From positions 1,302,001-1,366,000 of the forward strand of contig NZ_CP109162.1 in NCBI RefSeq assembly GCF_035920445.1: a stretch of 64,000 bases of DNA. The letters run 5' to 3'. Position 1 is the stretch's first letter. Every line of letters begins with the position of its first letter. Source of the DNA: Nocardia sp. NBC_01730 (GTDB taxonomy: Bacteria; Actinomycetota; Actinomycetes; Mycobacteriales; Mycobacteriaceae). Both the position numbers and the translations under genes were made by a program. The notes beneath the pieces were generated by a model, which saw only the letters and a program-made list of their open reading frames with translations, was not told the DNA's origin and searched no databases. This document shows positions 16,913 through 25,803 of this stretch, piece after piece.

Positions 16913-18339
16913 TGGCACCTCCTGTGGTGCAAGTGGATCCGCAGGGATTCACCAAGGCGGCCGACGTCTACGAGGGTGTCCACAACGCACTGACGACCCG
17001 CGTCGGCACCTTGACGAAAATCCTTGGGGAATGCGGCGGAAGCGCGGGCTCGGACAACGCCGGGAGGAAGTGGTCCAACGATTATGACCCGGCCGCGTGG
17101 GACACCGTTGACGCGCTGGGTGATCTCGCGCTCGCGGTCGGGCAGATGCACGACTTGCTGCAGTTCACCGCCGCCAACCACGCCAACGCGAATTCGCAGT
17201 CCGCACCCGAACCGAACCCCAGCGATGTCGTCTTCCCGCCGGGGACGCTGAAGGTCTACCAACCTCCCGAACCCCCGGCTGCCTACGGTGGCCACGACGC
17301 TGAGCCGACGGGCTGGAACTGGATCAAAGGGTATGTCGAGGGCGAGATTTGGCCGAACGGGCATCCTGATGTTCTCCGTAAAGCCGCCGCGGCGTGGCGG
17401 ACCATGGCCAACGACCTGGGAATCGCGGCGGCCCCCTTGCCGAACGCGCGGGAGCTGATCGAGGCACAGCAAAGCACCGAAACATCGCAAGCGCTCGAGC
17501 AGGCCGACATCGTCAAGGGCCAGTTCGACTCGCTGGCGGGTGTATGCGAGTCGCTCGCGACATCGTGCGACTCGTACGCGGATTCGGTCGAGCAGACCAA
17601 GGATGCGATCAAGCGAGCGCTCATCGAGCTCGCCGCGCTGGTGGCGTTGGACCAAACCTTCGGCTGGATCGCCGCCCCCTTCACCGGCGGCGGATCCGCG
17701 GCCGCCGCGCAGGGCGGGATGGCGCTGGCGATCAGCGTCTATGGGGCTCGCATCGCCACAACGATTCGTGCCCTGGTAGGTCTGGTCGAGATCGTGCGCG
17801 TCCCAGCGGCAGTGTCGCAAGCCATCGCTCGCGGCTCGGAGGCGTTGATCCCGCTGCTGCGTGCGCAGCCAGCTTTAGCTGGTGTCGACGGCGCTGTCGC
17901 GCCGGGGGCGTTCACGTCGTGGTCGAAGCTACGCCGCCCGAACCTCACCCAGGCGGCCAAAGACAAGATCGTGGCCAGCACCAAGACCTGGCGTCGCCCC
18001 GGGACTACCGGGGAGGACGACTTCTACATTGTGAAGTCGGAGACCGAAGTCAAGGTGCCGATCAACAAGTCCTATGACGACAAACCGTGGGTGACACAGC
18101 TGGACAAGACACCAGACGGCAAGTATTACATCGACTCGGCGAACAATTCTCTCTACCCGGTAAACCCGAAGTGGGAATACGGACACAACTCGGGCTTCGA
18201 GAACCGGAAACTGCTCGCTGACGCACAAACGAACAACCTGACCCAGAAGGAGCTCGACGACCTCGTCAACAGCCACCCAGACTGGTTCCACGTTGAGGAC
18301 ATGACCGGAAACCGAAGCCACAGACGGGAAGGTAACTAG
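16912..18339 (+). CDS. ESX-associated polymorphic toxin, HNH/GH-E-type nuclease C-terminus
   Basis: A 475-residue modular protein. The N-terminal 100 residues resemble actinobacterial type VII targets, with AGSDNAGRKWSNDYD at about residues 41-55. A proline-rich hinge follows (about 105-125), then a helical middle with a hydrophobic segment (about 240-300). The C-terminal about 60 residues carry a nuclease-like signature: KWEYGHNSGFENRKL (G-H then E), LTQKELDDLVNSHPDWF, and a final NRSH, the pattern of GH-E/HNH-EndoVII toxin domains. I infer an exported nuclease toxin. The ankyrin gene starts at the base after its stop, the usual position for immunity. Confidence 0.75.
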   Translation: MAPPVVQVDPQGFTKAADVYEGVHNALTTRVGTLTKILGECGGSAGSDNAGRKWSNDYDPAAWDTVDALGDLALAVGQMHDLLQFTAANHANANSQSAPEPNPSDVVFPPGTLKVYQPPEPPAAYGGHDAEPTGWNWIKGYVEGEIWPNGHPDVLRKAAAAWRTMANDLGIAAAPLPNARELIEAQQSTETSQALEQADIVKGQFDSLAGVCESLATSCDSYADSVEQTKDAIKRALIELAALVALDQTFGWIAAPFTGGGSAAAAQGGMALAISVYGARIATTIRALVGLVEIVRVPAAVSQAIARGSEALIPLLRAQPALAGVDGAVAPGAFTSWSKLRRPNLTQAAKDKIVASTKTWRRPGTTGEDDFYIVKSETEVKVPINKSYDDKPWVTQLDKTPDGKYYIDSANNSLYPVNPKWEYGHNSGFENRKLLADAQTNNLTQKELDDLVNSHPDWFHVEDMTGNRSHRREGN

Positions 18340-18759
18340 ATGACGCAACGAGACGAATACGACCGCACGGCACTGCATTACGCCGCCGCGAACGGTGATC
18401 TTGCTGCTGTGCAACGCTTGCTCGCCACCGAGGACGTCAACGCCATAGACGAGCATGAGTGGACGCCGCTACATTTCGCAGCGCAAGCGGCCTCGCCGGA
18501 AGTGGTGGCGCTGCTCCTCGACTCGGGGGCCGACATCGACGCGGTGACCGACAAGGGCATGCCTGCGATCTATTGGGCGATCATGTCCTCTGGCGCAGAC
18601 CCGATCGGCACGGTACGCCTGCTCCGAGCGCGCGGAGCAGACCCGACCAAGGCGACGATGAAATCGTACTTCGGACCGAAGAGCCCCCTGGACACCGTGA
18701 AGGAAATCGGCAACGACCCCGCCATGCGTGCTGAATTCGCGGACCTGCTCGATGAATGA
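18340..18759 (+). CDS. Ankyrin-repeat protein, probable immunity protein
   Basis: A 139-residue protein made of about three to four ankyrin repeats: DRTALHYAAANGDLAAVQRLL, then WTPLHFAAQAASPEVVALLL with GADIDAVTDKG, then a more diverged repeat ending RARGADP. There is no signal peptide, so it is cytosolic. It begins immediately after the toxin gene. Ankyrin-repeat proteins are a known immunity class for polymorphic nuclease toxins, so the assignment rests on fold plus position, not on a test. Confidence 0.75.
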   Translation: MTQRDEYDRTALHYAAANGDLAAVQRLLATEDVNAIDEHEWTPLHFAAQAASPEVVALLLDSGADIDAVTDKGMPAIYWAIMSSGADPIGTVRLLRARGADPTKATMKSYFGPKSPLDTVKEIGNDPAMRAEFADLLDE

Positions 18760-19180
18760 CAACCCGGACATTGATGCCGCGATCGAGGAGATGAAAACCA
18801 AAGCCGCACAGGTACAAGCAGCGCTCGCCGAGATCCGCGGCACCGCGACCGCCGGCAACGGAGCCATTACGGCAATCGTCGACTCGGGTGGACACCTGCG
18901 TGATCTGAAACTCCACCGCGGTGCCCTTCAATTGGGCGACAAGCTGGCAGGCATGATCCTGCAAGCGACCGCCGCCGCTGAGCGGGACGCGGCAGCCAAA
19001 GCAGAGCTAGCTCTTCGCCCGCTCACACAAGACCAACGCGTCGAAGCCGGGATGCGAACGATCCGCGAAACACTTGGACGACCGGAGGCCCCTGCGCCAA
19101 AGGCGCTGACCGAAGAGGAGATCCAGGCTGCGGACGATGCCTACTTCGCGCGTAGGAATCAGCAAGGCTGGAACAGATAG
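18752..19180 (+). CDS. YbaB/EbfC-like protein of the ESX cassette
   Basis: A 142-residue protein whose first 85 residues follow the YbaB/EbfC pattern: an amphipathic helix (IDAAIEEMKTKAAQVQAALA), a three-stranded sheet (AITAIVDSGGHLRDLKLH), then a second helix (LAGMILQATAAAERDAAAKA). YbaB proteins are nucleoid-associated dimers. Shorter relatives are common in actinobacterial ESX toxin loci, where their role is unknown. Its ATG lies inside the ankyrin gene (8-base overlap), so it is part of the same operon. The C-terminal 55 residues are acidic and probably flexible. Confidence 0.72.
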   Translation: MNDNPDIDAAIEEMKTKAAQVQAALAEIRGTATAGNGAITAIVDSGGHLRDLKLHRGALQLGDKLAGMILQATAAAERDAAAKAELALRPLTQDQRVEAGMRTIRETLGRPEAPAPKALTEEEIQAADDAYFARRNQQGWNR

Positions 19181-19419
19181 CAGCGGAATCGACTGGGAAA
19201 CAATTAGTGAATTATGCTGCGGCGGAGGCAGAGTCAAGTTCATGCTCTCATGGCTGACCGCAGTGTAGGTCTGCAATTTCAGAGGTCACACCTGGGGATG
19301 GTCGTCGGGAGCGATTGGTTCACCAACTTTGCCGACGCAGAGGCCACGACGATTCAGTAGGTGCTTCATGCAACGCGGTCCTACTTCCTCGCCGCTCATC
19401 GACTGAGGTTGACCGGCGC

Positions 19420-22400
19420 TTACAGTCCGAGATCGTCGTCTGGAAGGCGATTGACGGGCTCGGCGTGGTGGGCGGTGTTCTCGTTGTCGGGTTCCTCTGC
19501 CGGTGCGGTGTGCTGTCGATGTTGTTGTTCGTGCGCTAGCTGAGTGGGGTTGAGGGCGTGGCGGCGGTGTTGTTCGGTGCGGTATTGCTCGAGCTGTTGG
19601 TTGATGTCGGCGATCCGTGTCCGGGCTTCCTCGTCAGCATCGGTAGTCGCTTCGGCGCGGCGTTGGTCTGTATCGGGTGTGTGTTCGGGGTCGGTGTTGA
19701 GTAGTTGGTCCCAGCCGTCGGTGGTGCCGGCGAGCAGGATGGCGTCGCGGTTTGCTTGGCGGGCGGCGGCTCGTGCGGTGCTGTGTTCGCGGCTGCGCGT
19801 GGTTTGTTCGGCGATGAGAGTGTCGATGCGTTTTTGGAGTGCGCGGCGTTGGCCGCGTCGATAGCTGGGTTCGGCGTCGAGATGAGCACGGGCTTCGTGG
19901 AGTTCTGTCGCGACCGCATGGAACGCTGTGGCGGCCGTGTGGAGTTGCTGGTCGGCGTTGCGGGCGTCGCGTATCGCGTGCTGTGCGGCTATTCGGCGGC
20001 GGATGAGATCGTCTGCGACTGGTTCGTTGTCGGGTGGGTGCTGGGGCGGGTTGAATACGAATGTGTCGGTCTCGGTAAGTGCGAGGCGTTGGTGTAGCTG
20101 GGCGATGTGTTCGTCGAGTTGAGTGTCGCTGAATTCGAATAGCGGATTGTCCAATGCTGGATCGGCGAGGGCCGGGTCGCCGGAGCGTGATTGCTGCGCG
20201 GTGTCGAGGACCGGGTGGTCGCGGATCCAGGCTTCGATCGTGGCCCGGTGTGCCGGGTTGCGGGTGGCGCGCCAGTCGCGGCGCAGCATGGCGCGGGCGG
20301 CGGCGGGTGGTTTGGTGGCGGTGATGTGGGTGCAGCGTGCTGTGATGTGGTCGGCGGGATCGTGGTCGGGGATGCCGTGCTGATCGCTGTCGCGGCATTC
20401 GCCGCATAGCCCGTCGTCGGCGCGGCGCGGCGGAACAGGGGAGGCGTCGGTGCGGGTGCGTTCGAGACCGCAGGCCACACAGTCCAGTCCTCGGGTGTCG
20501 GGCAGGGCGGCGCGGTCGTAATCGATCGGGCGGTACTTCGGGCGTGCATCGGGTAACACCGTGCGGTAGTAGTGATGCAGAACCCCGTCCGGAATCACAT
20601 TGTCGTAGGGCTGCTCGTCGACGTCGGCGCGGGTGTCGTGGTAGCCCTGCTCGACTCGGCGTGCGTCGATCTGTGCTTCGGGGAGTTGTGCGCGGCGTGC
20701 ATCAGGGTCGGTGTGGGCGGGGTGGTCGCGGGCGACTTCGCTGCGTCGGTCGCGCCGGTAGGCGGGTTCGGTTGGGGTGGTGGGGGTTTGGTAGACGTGT
20801 GGGTCGCTGGCCGGTGTGCAGGCTTCGATGAGTGCCCGCCACTGGGGGAAGCGTTCGTTCGCCCACCGCAAGCGCGCGCAGGCGACGGGAAAGCTGTTGC
20901 GGTACAGGGTTTCGGCGATATCGGCGAGGATCACGTGTTGTTCGTCGGTCGCGATCCCGGTGAGATCGCCGAACGCATCGACCGCGGCGGCGATCTGACC
21001 GGTGCGGAAAAGTTCGGCCACCTCACGGATACCTTCTGAGACCTCACCAGGGATGTGTTTGGTCCCGACGTTTGCATCGGACACCGGTGGTGGCGCAGGT
21101 TCGGGTTTCACCAATTGGCCGCTCTCCTCGTTGAATTCGGGTTCTGGTGGTGCAACGGGGAATGTGGTGGATTCCGGCGAGCCCGCGCGAGGGGCCGCAT
21201 CAGCGGTGGAATGGTCGCTGTGTTGCGTGGGTGTGTGGTGCAGGAGCGCGTCGATGCGCCAGGCCAAAGCGCTGGCGAGTTGGTCGGGGCGCAGACCGGA
21301 TGTGTCGTCGGGTTGGGCGGTGAGGAGCAGTTCGTGCGCGGTGGTGAGTAGTTGCTGGGGTGTCCACTTGGTGCCGGTCGCGCGGTCGATCGCGGCGACC
21401 ACGCGCGGCCAGGCCGGGTCGGCGATGACGCGTTCGGCGGCCTCGTCACCGAGCACCGTGCGCAGATCGGTGATCCAGTCCGGGCGTAGGTTGCGGTGTC
21501 CGAGACCGGTGTCCAGTGCTGAGGGTTCCAATTCCAGACGCGACCACAGCGCGGCGGCGGGCATCTGATCAGGAAGTGGCCGCGACGCGGCGGCATCGGT
21601 GAGCAGGATTTCGATGTCGATTCCAGCGCGGGAGGCGACTTCGATCTTGTCGGCGAGGATGGGCCAATACGGGTCGGTCACGACGCGGGCGTCCATACGT
21701 TCGACGGTGGCGGCCCATTTGTTCACTGGCAGATGGATATCGCCGAGCGTGTGGGTGACCCGCTCGTCGAGTAGCTGTTGGTGCTCACGTTCGAGCGCGG
21801 CGTAGCGAGGAGGTCCGGTGGGGCGCATGTCGCGGTCGTCGACGTGGAGTGTGGCGCGCCAGACCGCGAGTTCGCCGAGCAGCCCCTCGTTGGCGCCGAC
21901 GAGAGGTCGAGCCCAATGCGGCGCGGTCACCGGAGTCCACCAGTGGACATCCCGGCGGATCTGGGTTGCGAGGTCGCCGACGATGCGGGCGCGCGGGGTG
22001 AGTTGTGTGGAGTCGAGGTCTTCGCGCATGCCACGTGGGATCCCCTGTGCCCAGGGCAGTGGTCCGGTGCCGGTGGAGTGCGCGCCGGAGGGGTCCAGAC
22101 GCCAGTCCAACACCGCGGCAACATCATCGGCGGTGTCGAGTTCCCGCGCGCCCGCCGCAGCGTGCAGGGCAGCGATCGGATCACGCCCAGACAACGCGAT
22201 CATCGCCAGATGCTGGCGCAACACCGGGTAGGCGGGGCTATCGGTGAGGTGGGGGCGCAGTGCTTCCGCGGCGGTGTCGAGACGATCCAAGCCATCAGCG
22301 CCGAGGGCGTGTTCGGCGGCGACGCCGAGCGCGTCGAGGTAGATATCTAGTGCGCGGCCGATCCGAGTGCGCGGGTCGAGCGTGTCACGTAGTTGCGTGT

Positions 22401-25400
22401 GTGCCGATTTTTGTGCGCCGTCGCGGCCCAGGACGCGCAGCAAAACTTCGACCGCGGTGCGCGGAAACACCGCCGGTTCACTCCAGAACGAGCCCTCACT
22501 GCCATCCAACGCGGTCGGGATATAGGCGTGGTTGGCGTACACACCGCGAGTCATAGCGACGTAAAGCTGCTGCCGGGACTCACCTCCGGTGAGCGCGACA
22601 TGGCAGGTTTCGGCGGTGATTCCCTGCGCGGAATCGATCGTCGTCGCGTACCCGAGGCGCACATGCGCGGCCACATAGTCGGCGGGAAGCCGCACACTCG
22701 CACCGTGTTTACCACCGGAACGCAGGTGCATGGCGGTCAAACTGCCGTCATCGTGGACGGCGGTGACGGTCCAGGCATAGCCGTTGCGCACCCAATCACG
22801 CCCACCCAAACGCAGGCGTGGATCGTTGCGACGGGTTCGGATCGTGTCACCGACCGAGGCCCCCGTGCGATCGGCGAGCCTACATTCCGCGCCTGCGACA
22901 CCACCGCTGCGAGTGATGCGATCGACGCGGGCGCGAGCGTTGAGCGCGGTCACCACGTCGTGGTTCGCGGCCAGCATGATCGCCTCACGGCCCGCGAGAT
23001 GGTCAGCGTCCCAGGCGGTGTAAGCGTCATCGTGGGTCGCACCGTGATGGCCCGCGTGCACACGAGCGTTGTCCAGATACCAACCCAGAGCGGCCGGATC
23101 GCCTTCGCGCAGCTGCAAACTGGCCGTCGCCTCGGCCGTCGAGGCGAAGCGCACGACATGGGTCAGGGTCATGGTGTGCTCTGGGGTGGCGGCATTCATG
23201 TCCGCGTCCGCACCGCCGGCCTCGATCGCGGGCAGCTGCTGATCGTCACCGATACAGCGGACCGTCGCACCACGAGAGGCCAGAAACCGCAGCAGCCGTA
23301 GACGTTTGAGGTTGCCGAGCTTGACGTGCTCATCGACGATCACCAACGTGCCGGGATCGATTTGCAGCACCCATTCCGGCAGCGGCGGCGGGATATCACG
23401 GTCCAGCGCCGGGTTGTCCGGTCGCGGTGTGTGACGGGAGAGGACGTCGAGGACCTTGTCGACGGTCTCGACTCGGGCGCCGATCGAGTCCCCGAGCACG
23501 GCGGCGGCTGAGGCGGTGGGGGCCAGGCCGAGGACTTGTCCGCCGCTGGTGTGCCAGGCGTCGGTGAGTACGGCCATCGCGGTCGTCTTCCCGGACCCGG
23601 CCGGGGCGTTGGCGGTGTGTATCCGCAAACCCGAGGTGGCGAAGCCTTCGATGACATTGACCTGTCCGGCATTCAGCGGCCGATCCGGGTTGAGCGTGTT
23701 GTAGGTGTGCACCGCCGCAGCCACCGTGCCGGGGGAGAGTTGGCGGGCGCCGGAGGTCACCGACAGCTCGATCAGGGCCTGTTCCACCGACAACACCTGC
23801 GTCGAGGTATACAGCCCAGAGCCCGCAGACGTGTAGACGCTGGAGCCGTCGCGACGACGCAACAGCTCGGGCACTGTGCGCAATTCGGGCGCGTCAGCGA
23901 TATCGGGGTCGCCGCGTTCGATCGACTGCGCCGGTGAGAGTGCTTCGCTCAGGACGGCTTCGGCGGCTTGTGCCCAATCTTGGCCTCGGATGTGGCCGCG
24001 GACCTGCCGCTCGACTTCGGCGCGCACATTGTTGGGCCGCCAGGTCGATCGGTGCTCGGCCACCACCTCCAGCACGCGCTCGGCCGTGCGCGTGATCCAC
24101 TGCGCTGACACCACCACCCGGGGTGTCCGCACCGGATTCAACACAGCCACAACCATCCGCGACAGCACTTCTCGACCCCCAAGCAGCGCTACCGCTTCCG
24201 CCCGCCAGCTGGCGCGTTGCTCGGCCAGTGACCGTAGTTGGTGTTTGGCGGGGCGGGTCTGCAGCGTGGCGCGCTGGGCCAGGTCATACATTTCCCCAGG
24301 AATCGGTTCACGCCCGAACCGGTGTTGGAAATCTGCGGCGAGCTCGCCCAGGCGCACTTTGATCGCCGCTTCCCGCCGCGACCACGCCTGGATCAACGGG
24401 GTTGGGATGCCGATGATTTCCCGGATCGGCCGCTTGGTCGGATCAGTACCAGGGCGTTCGGTGAACTCCACACCGACGAGATCTTCGAGGTGGTGCTCCA
24501 AGCGGGTGTTGTAGATCTCGGACACGGTGACCACCGCCTGGTAGATCGCGGTGCCGTCGAGGGTGCGCCACCGCCCGTCGAGGGTGCGCACGCGGTTGGC
24601 GATCAGGACGTGTGTGTGCAGGTCCGGGTCCCCGGCGCGGCTGTCGCGGTGGGTGAATCTTGCTGCGACGATGCCCTCGACATCGACCTGCCGGATCCCG
24701 TTGCGCCCCAACCGGGTGAAGACCGCGTGCTGCTCGAGCCAGGTGAGTGCGTCACCGATTGCGGCCTGGTGTGCGGCCTCGATCTTCTCCGCGACCGCGC
24801 GGGGTGCCAGCGCCCACAACACCGACACCGACTTCACCGGCGAGAAAGTGATATCGAAACCGGCGACCGCAGTGGTGTTCGGTCGAGAGTTCTGTGCCAC
24901 CCACCCCGACAACTCGCGCTCATTCAAGGGCGCGCGATCGTAGGTTTCGGTGAACATTCGCGTCGCGACAGTGGTGCGAATTCGAGCGCGCTCGGTATCG
25001 GGAATGGCGCCGTGCGGGTCTGATCCCTGCGCAATATTGTGTTGCTGAAACGCCTGCGCGCACCGTTTCCGGAAGTCGGAAACCTGCGCATAAACACGAA
25101 ACGGGTTACCTAAACGAGAGGCGTGATCCGCTGCGCGGGTCGCGTTCTTGTGAGTTTCTCCCCGCCCTATATGCTCGTCGTAGACCGCGGTTTCGATCGC
25201 GTCGGCGTTGGGATGGCGACCCAGTCCGAACAGGGATTTCATCTGCTCTTCGGTGACTTCATCACCTGCGGTGATGCCCAGAGAGCTCAGGCCGGTGCCG
25301 TGCCAGCGCCCTGGTGCTTCACCGTGGGCAGAGTAGTAGTCGGCCAGGCTGGACCGGCCGCGACCGGGATTATCGTTCGCGGCGACATTACGCAGGTAAT

Positions 25401-25446
25401 ACTGATAGCCATTGCCTGCCACGACTTTATGAATTGTCGCGGTCAT
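19420..25446 (-). CDS. MobF-family conjugative relaxase-helicase (TraA/TrwC type)
   Basis: A protein of about 2,008 residues. The N-terminus MTATIHKVVAGNGYQYYLR is the usual TrwC/TraA opening, so I place the start at the ATG 25446; a GTG at 25461 is also in frame. The relaxase domain contains the three-histidine metal site in AARFTHRDSRAGDPDLHTHV (about 260-280) and FSPVKSVSVLWAL. A RecD-like helicase follows with Walker A NAPAGSGKTTA (about 615). The last 700 residues are linker, a Cys-pair motif (CVACG with LCGEC) and a long coiled coil. The enzyme nicks oriT and unwinds the strand for transfer. It is larger than most relatives, mainly at the C-terminus. Confidence 0.93.
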   Translation of the reverse strand: MTATIHKVVAGNGYQYYLRNVAANDNPGRGRSSLADYYSAHGEAPGRWHGTGLSSLGITAGDEVTEEQMKSLFGLGRHPNADAIETAVYDEHIGRGETHKNATRAADHASRLGNPFRVYAQVSDFRKRCAQAFQQHNIAQGSDPHGAIPDTERARIRTTVATRMFTETYDRAPLNERELSGWVAQNSRPNTTAVAGFDITFSPVKSVSVLWALAPRAVAEKIEAAHQAAIGDALTWLEQHAVFTRLGRNGIRQVDVEGIVAARFTHRDSRAGDPDLHTHVLIANRVRTLDGRWRTLDGTAIYQAVVTVSEIYNTRLEHHLEDLVGVEFTERPGTDPTKRPIREIIGIPTPLIQAWSRREAAIKVRLGELAADFQHRFGREPIPGEMYDLAQRATLQTRPAKHQLRSLAEQRASWRAEAVALLGGREVLSRMVVAVLNPVRTPRVVVSAQWITRTAERVLEVVAEHRSTWRPNNVRAEVERQVRGHIRGQDWAQAAEAVLSEALSPAQSIERGDPDIADAPELRTVPELLRRRDGSSVYTSAGSGLYTSTQVLSVEQALIELSVTSGARQLSPGTVAAAVHTYNTLNPDRPLNAGQVNVIEGFATSGLRIHTANAPAGSGKTTAMAVLTDAWHTSGGQVLGLAPTASAAAVLGDSIGARVETVDKVLDVLSRHTPRPDNPALDRDIPPPLPEWVLQIDPGTLVIVDEHVKLGNLKRLRLLRFLASRGATVRCIGDDQQLPAIEAGGADADMNAATPEHTMTLTHVVRFASTAEATASLQLREGDPAALGWYLDNARVHAGHHGATHDDAYTAWDADHLAGREAIMLAANHDVVTALNARARVDRITRSGGVAGAECRLADRTGASVGDTIRTRRNDPRLRLGGRDWVRNGYAWTVTAVHDDGSLTAMHLRSGGKHGASVRLPADYVAAHVRLGYATTIDSAQGITAETCHVALTGGESRQQLYVAMTRGVYANHAYIPTALDGSEGSFWSEPAVFPRTAVEVLLRVLGRDGAQKSAHTQLRDTLDPRTRIGRALDIYLDALGVAAEHALGADGLDRLDTAAEALRPHLTDSPAYPVLRQHLAMIALSGRDPIAALHAAAGARELDTADDVAAVLDWRLDPSGAHSTGTGPLPWAQGIPRGMREDLDSTQLTPRARIVGDLATQIRRDVHWWTPVTAPHWARPLVGANEGLLGELAVWRATLHVDDRDMRPTGPPRYAALEREHQQLLDERVTHTLGDIHLPVNKWAATVERMDARVVTDPYWPILADKIEVASRAGIDIEILLTDAAASRPLPDQMPAAALWSRLELEPSALDTGLGHRNLRPDWITDLRTVLGDEAAERVIADPAWPRVVAAIDRATGTKWTPQQLLTTAHELLLTAQPDDTSGLRPDQLASALAWRIDALLHHTPTQHSDHSTADAAPRAGSPESTTFPVAPPEPEFNEESGQLVKPEPAPPPVSDANVGTKHIPGEVSEGIREVAELFRTGQIAAAVDAFGDLTGIATDEQHVILADIAETLYRNSFPVACARLRWANERFPQWRALIEACTPASDPHVYQTPTTPTEPAYRRDRRSEVARDHPAHTDPDARRAQLPEAQIDARRVEQGYHDTRADVDEQPYDNVIPDGVLHHYYRTVLPDARPKYRPIDYDRAALPDTRGLDCVACGLERTRTDASPVPPRRADDGLCGECRDSDQHGIPDHDPADHITARCTHITATKPPAAARAMLRRDWRATRNPAHRATIEAWIRDHPVLDTAQQSRSGDPALADPALDNPLFEFSDTQLDEHIAQLHQRLALTETDTFVFNPPQHPPDNEPVADDLIRRRIAAQHAIRDARNADQQLHTAATAFHAVATELHEARAHLDAEPSYRRGQRRALQKRIDTLIAEQTTRSREHSTARAAARQANRDAILLAGTTDGWDQLLNTDPEHTPDTDQRRAEATTDADEEARTRIADINQQLEQYRTEQHRRHALNPTQLAHEQQHRQHTAPAEEPDNENTAHHAEPVNRLPDDDLGL

Positions 25447-25803
25447 ATATCCATCAGGCACGCATCAGGCAATTATCGCCAGGGGTTGGGTTTGACTATT
25501 TTTTCGTCAAATCAAGCATATCCCCAGGTCGTTACTGAATTGTTATCGCCTGGATGCAAGAGGTGTGCTTATGAAAGAGAGGCGGGGAGGGAGGGAGAGG
25601 GAGCAGAGAAGAAGCAGTGGATGGGGAGGATGGGGAGTGAGGTGGGAGGAATGAGGTCTGTTGGGTGCGTGGGGTGAGATGTGTGCGGTGGGTTGATGGT
25701 TGACGGATGGGCAGGCGGCTGATTGGTGACCGGTCCGCCGCAGGAGTGGACACCACGGCGGACCGGGAACGGGTTCCCGCCTACAGCGGGAGCGTCGGGA
25801 TGA
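25447..25803. other. Intergenic region upstream of the relaxase gene; candidate oriT
   Basis: The 357 bases hold several ordered signals. A perfect 6-bp inverted repeat TTTGAC/GTCAAA with a T-rich loop lies at 25491-25511. Two direct copies of TTATCGCC(A/T)GG lie at 25473-25483 and 25543-25553. A strongly purine-rich plus strand runs from about 25563 to 25655. A second, perfect 11-bp inverted repeat is at 25729-25765. MobF systems commonly have oriT beside the relaxase gene, so this is the best oriT candidate in the window. I cannot identify the nic site. Confidence 0.45.
25729..25765. repeat. Perfect 11-bp inverted repeat
   Basis: CCGGTCCGCCG (25729-25739) pairs with CGGCGGACCGG (25755-25765) across a 15-base loop. 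A smaller dyad, GGGAAC/GTTCCC, follows at once. It lies downstream of the minus-strand gene ending at 25804, so it may be a terminator, or part of oriT. There is no T-run. Confidence 0.7.
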
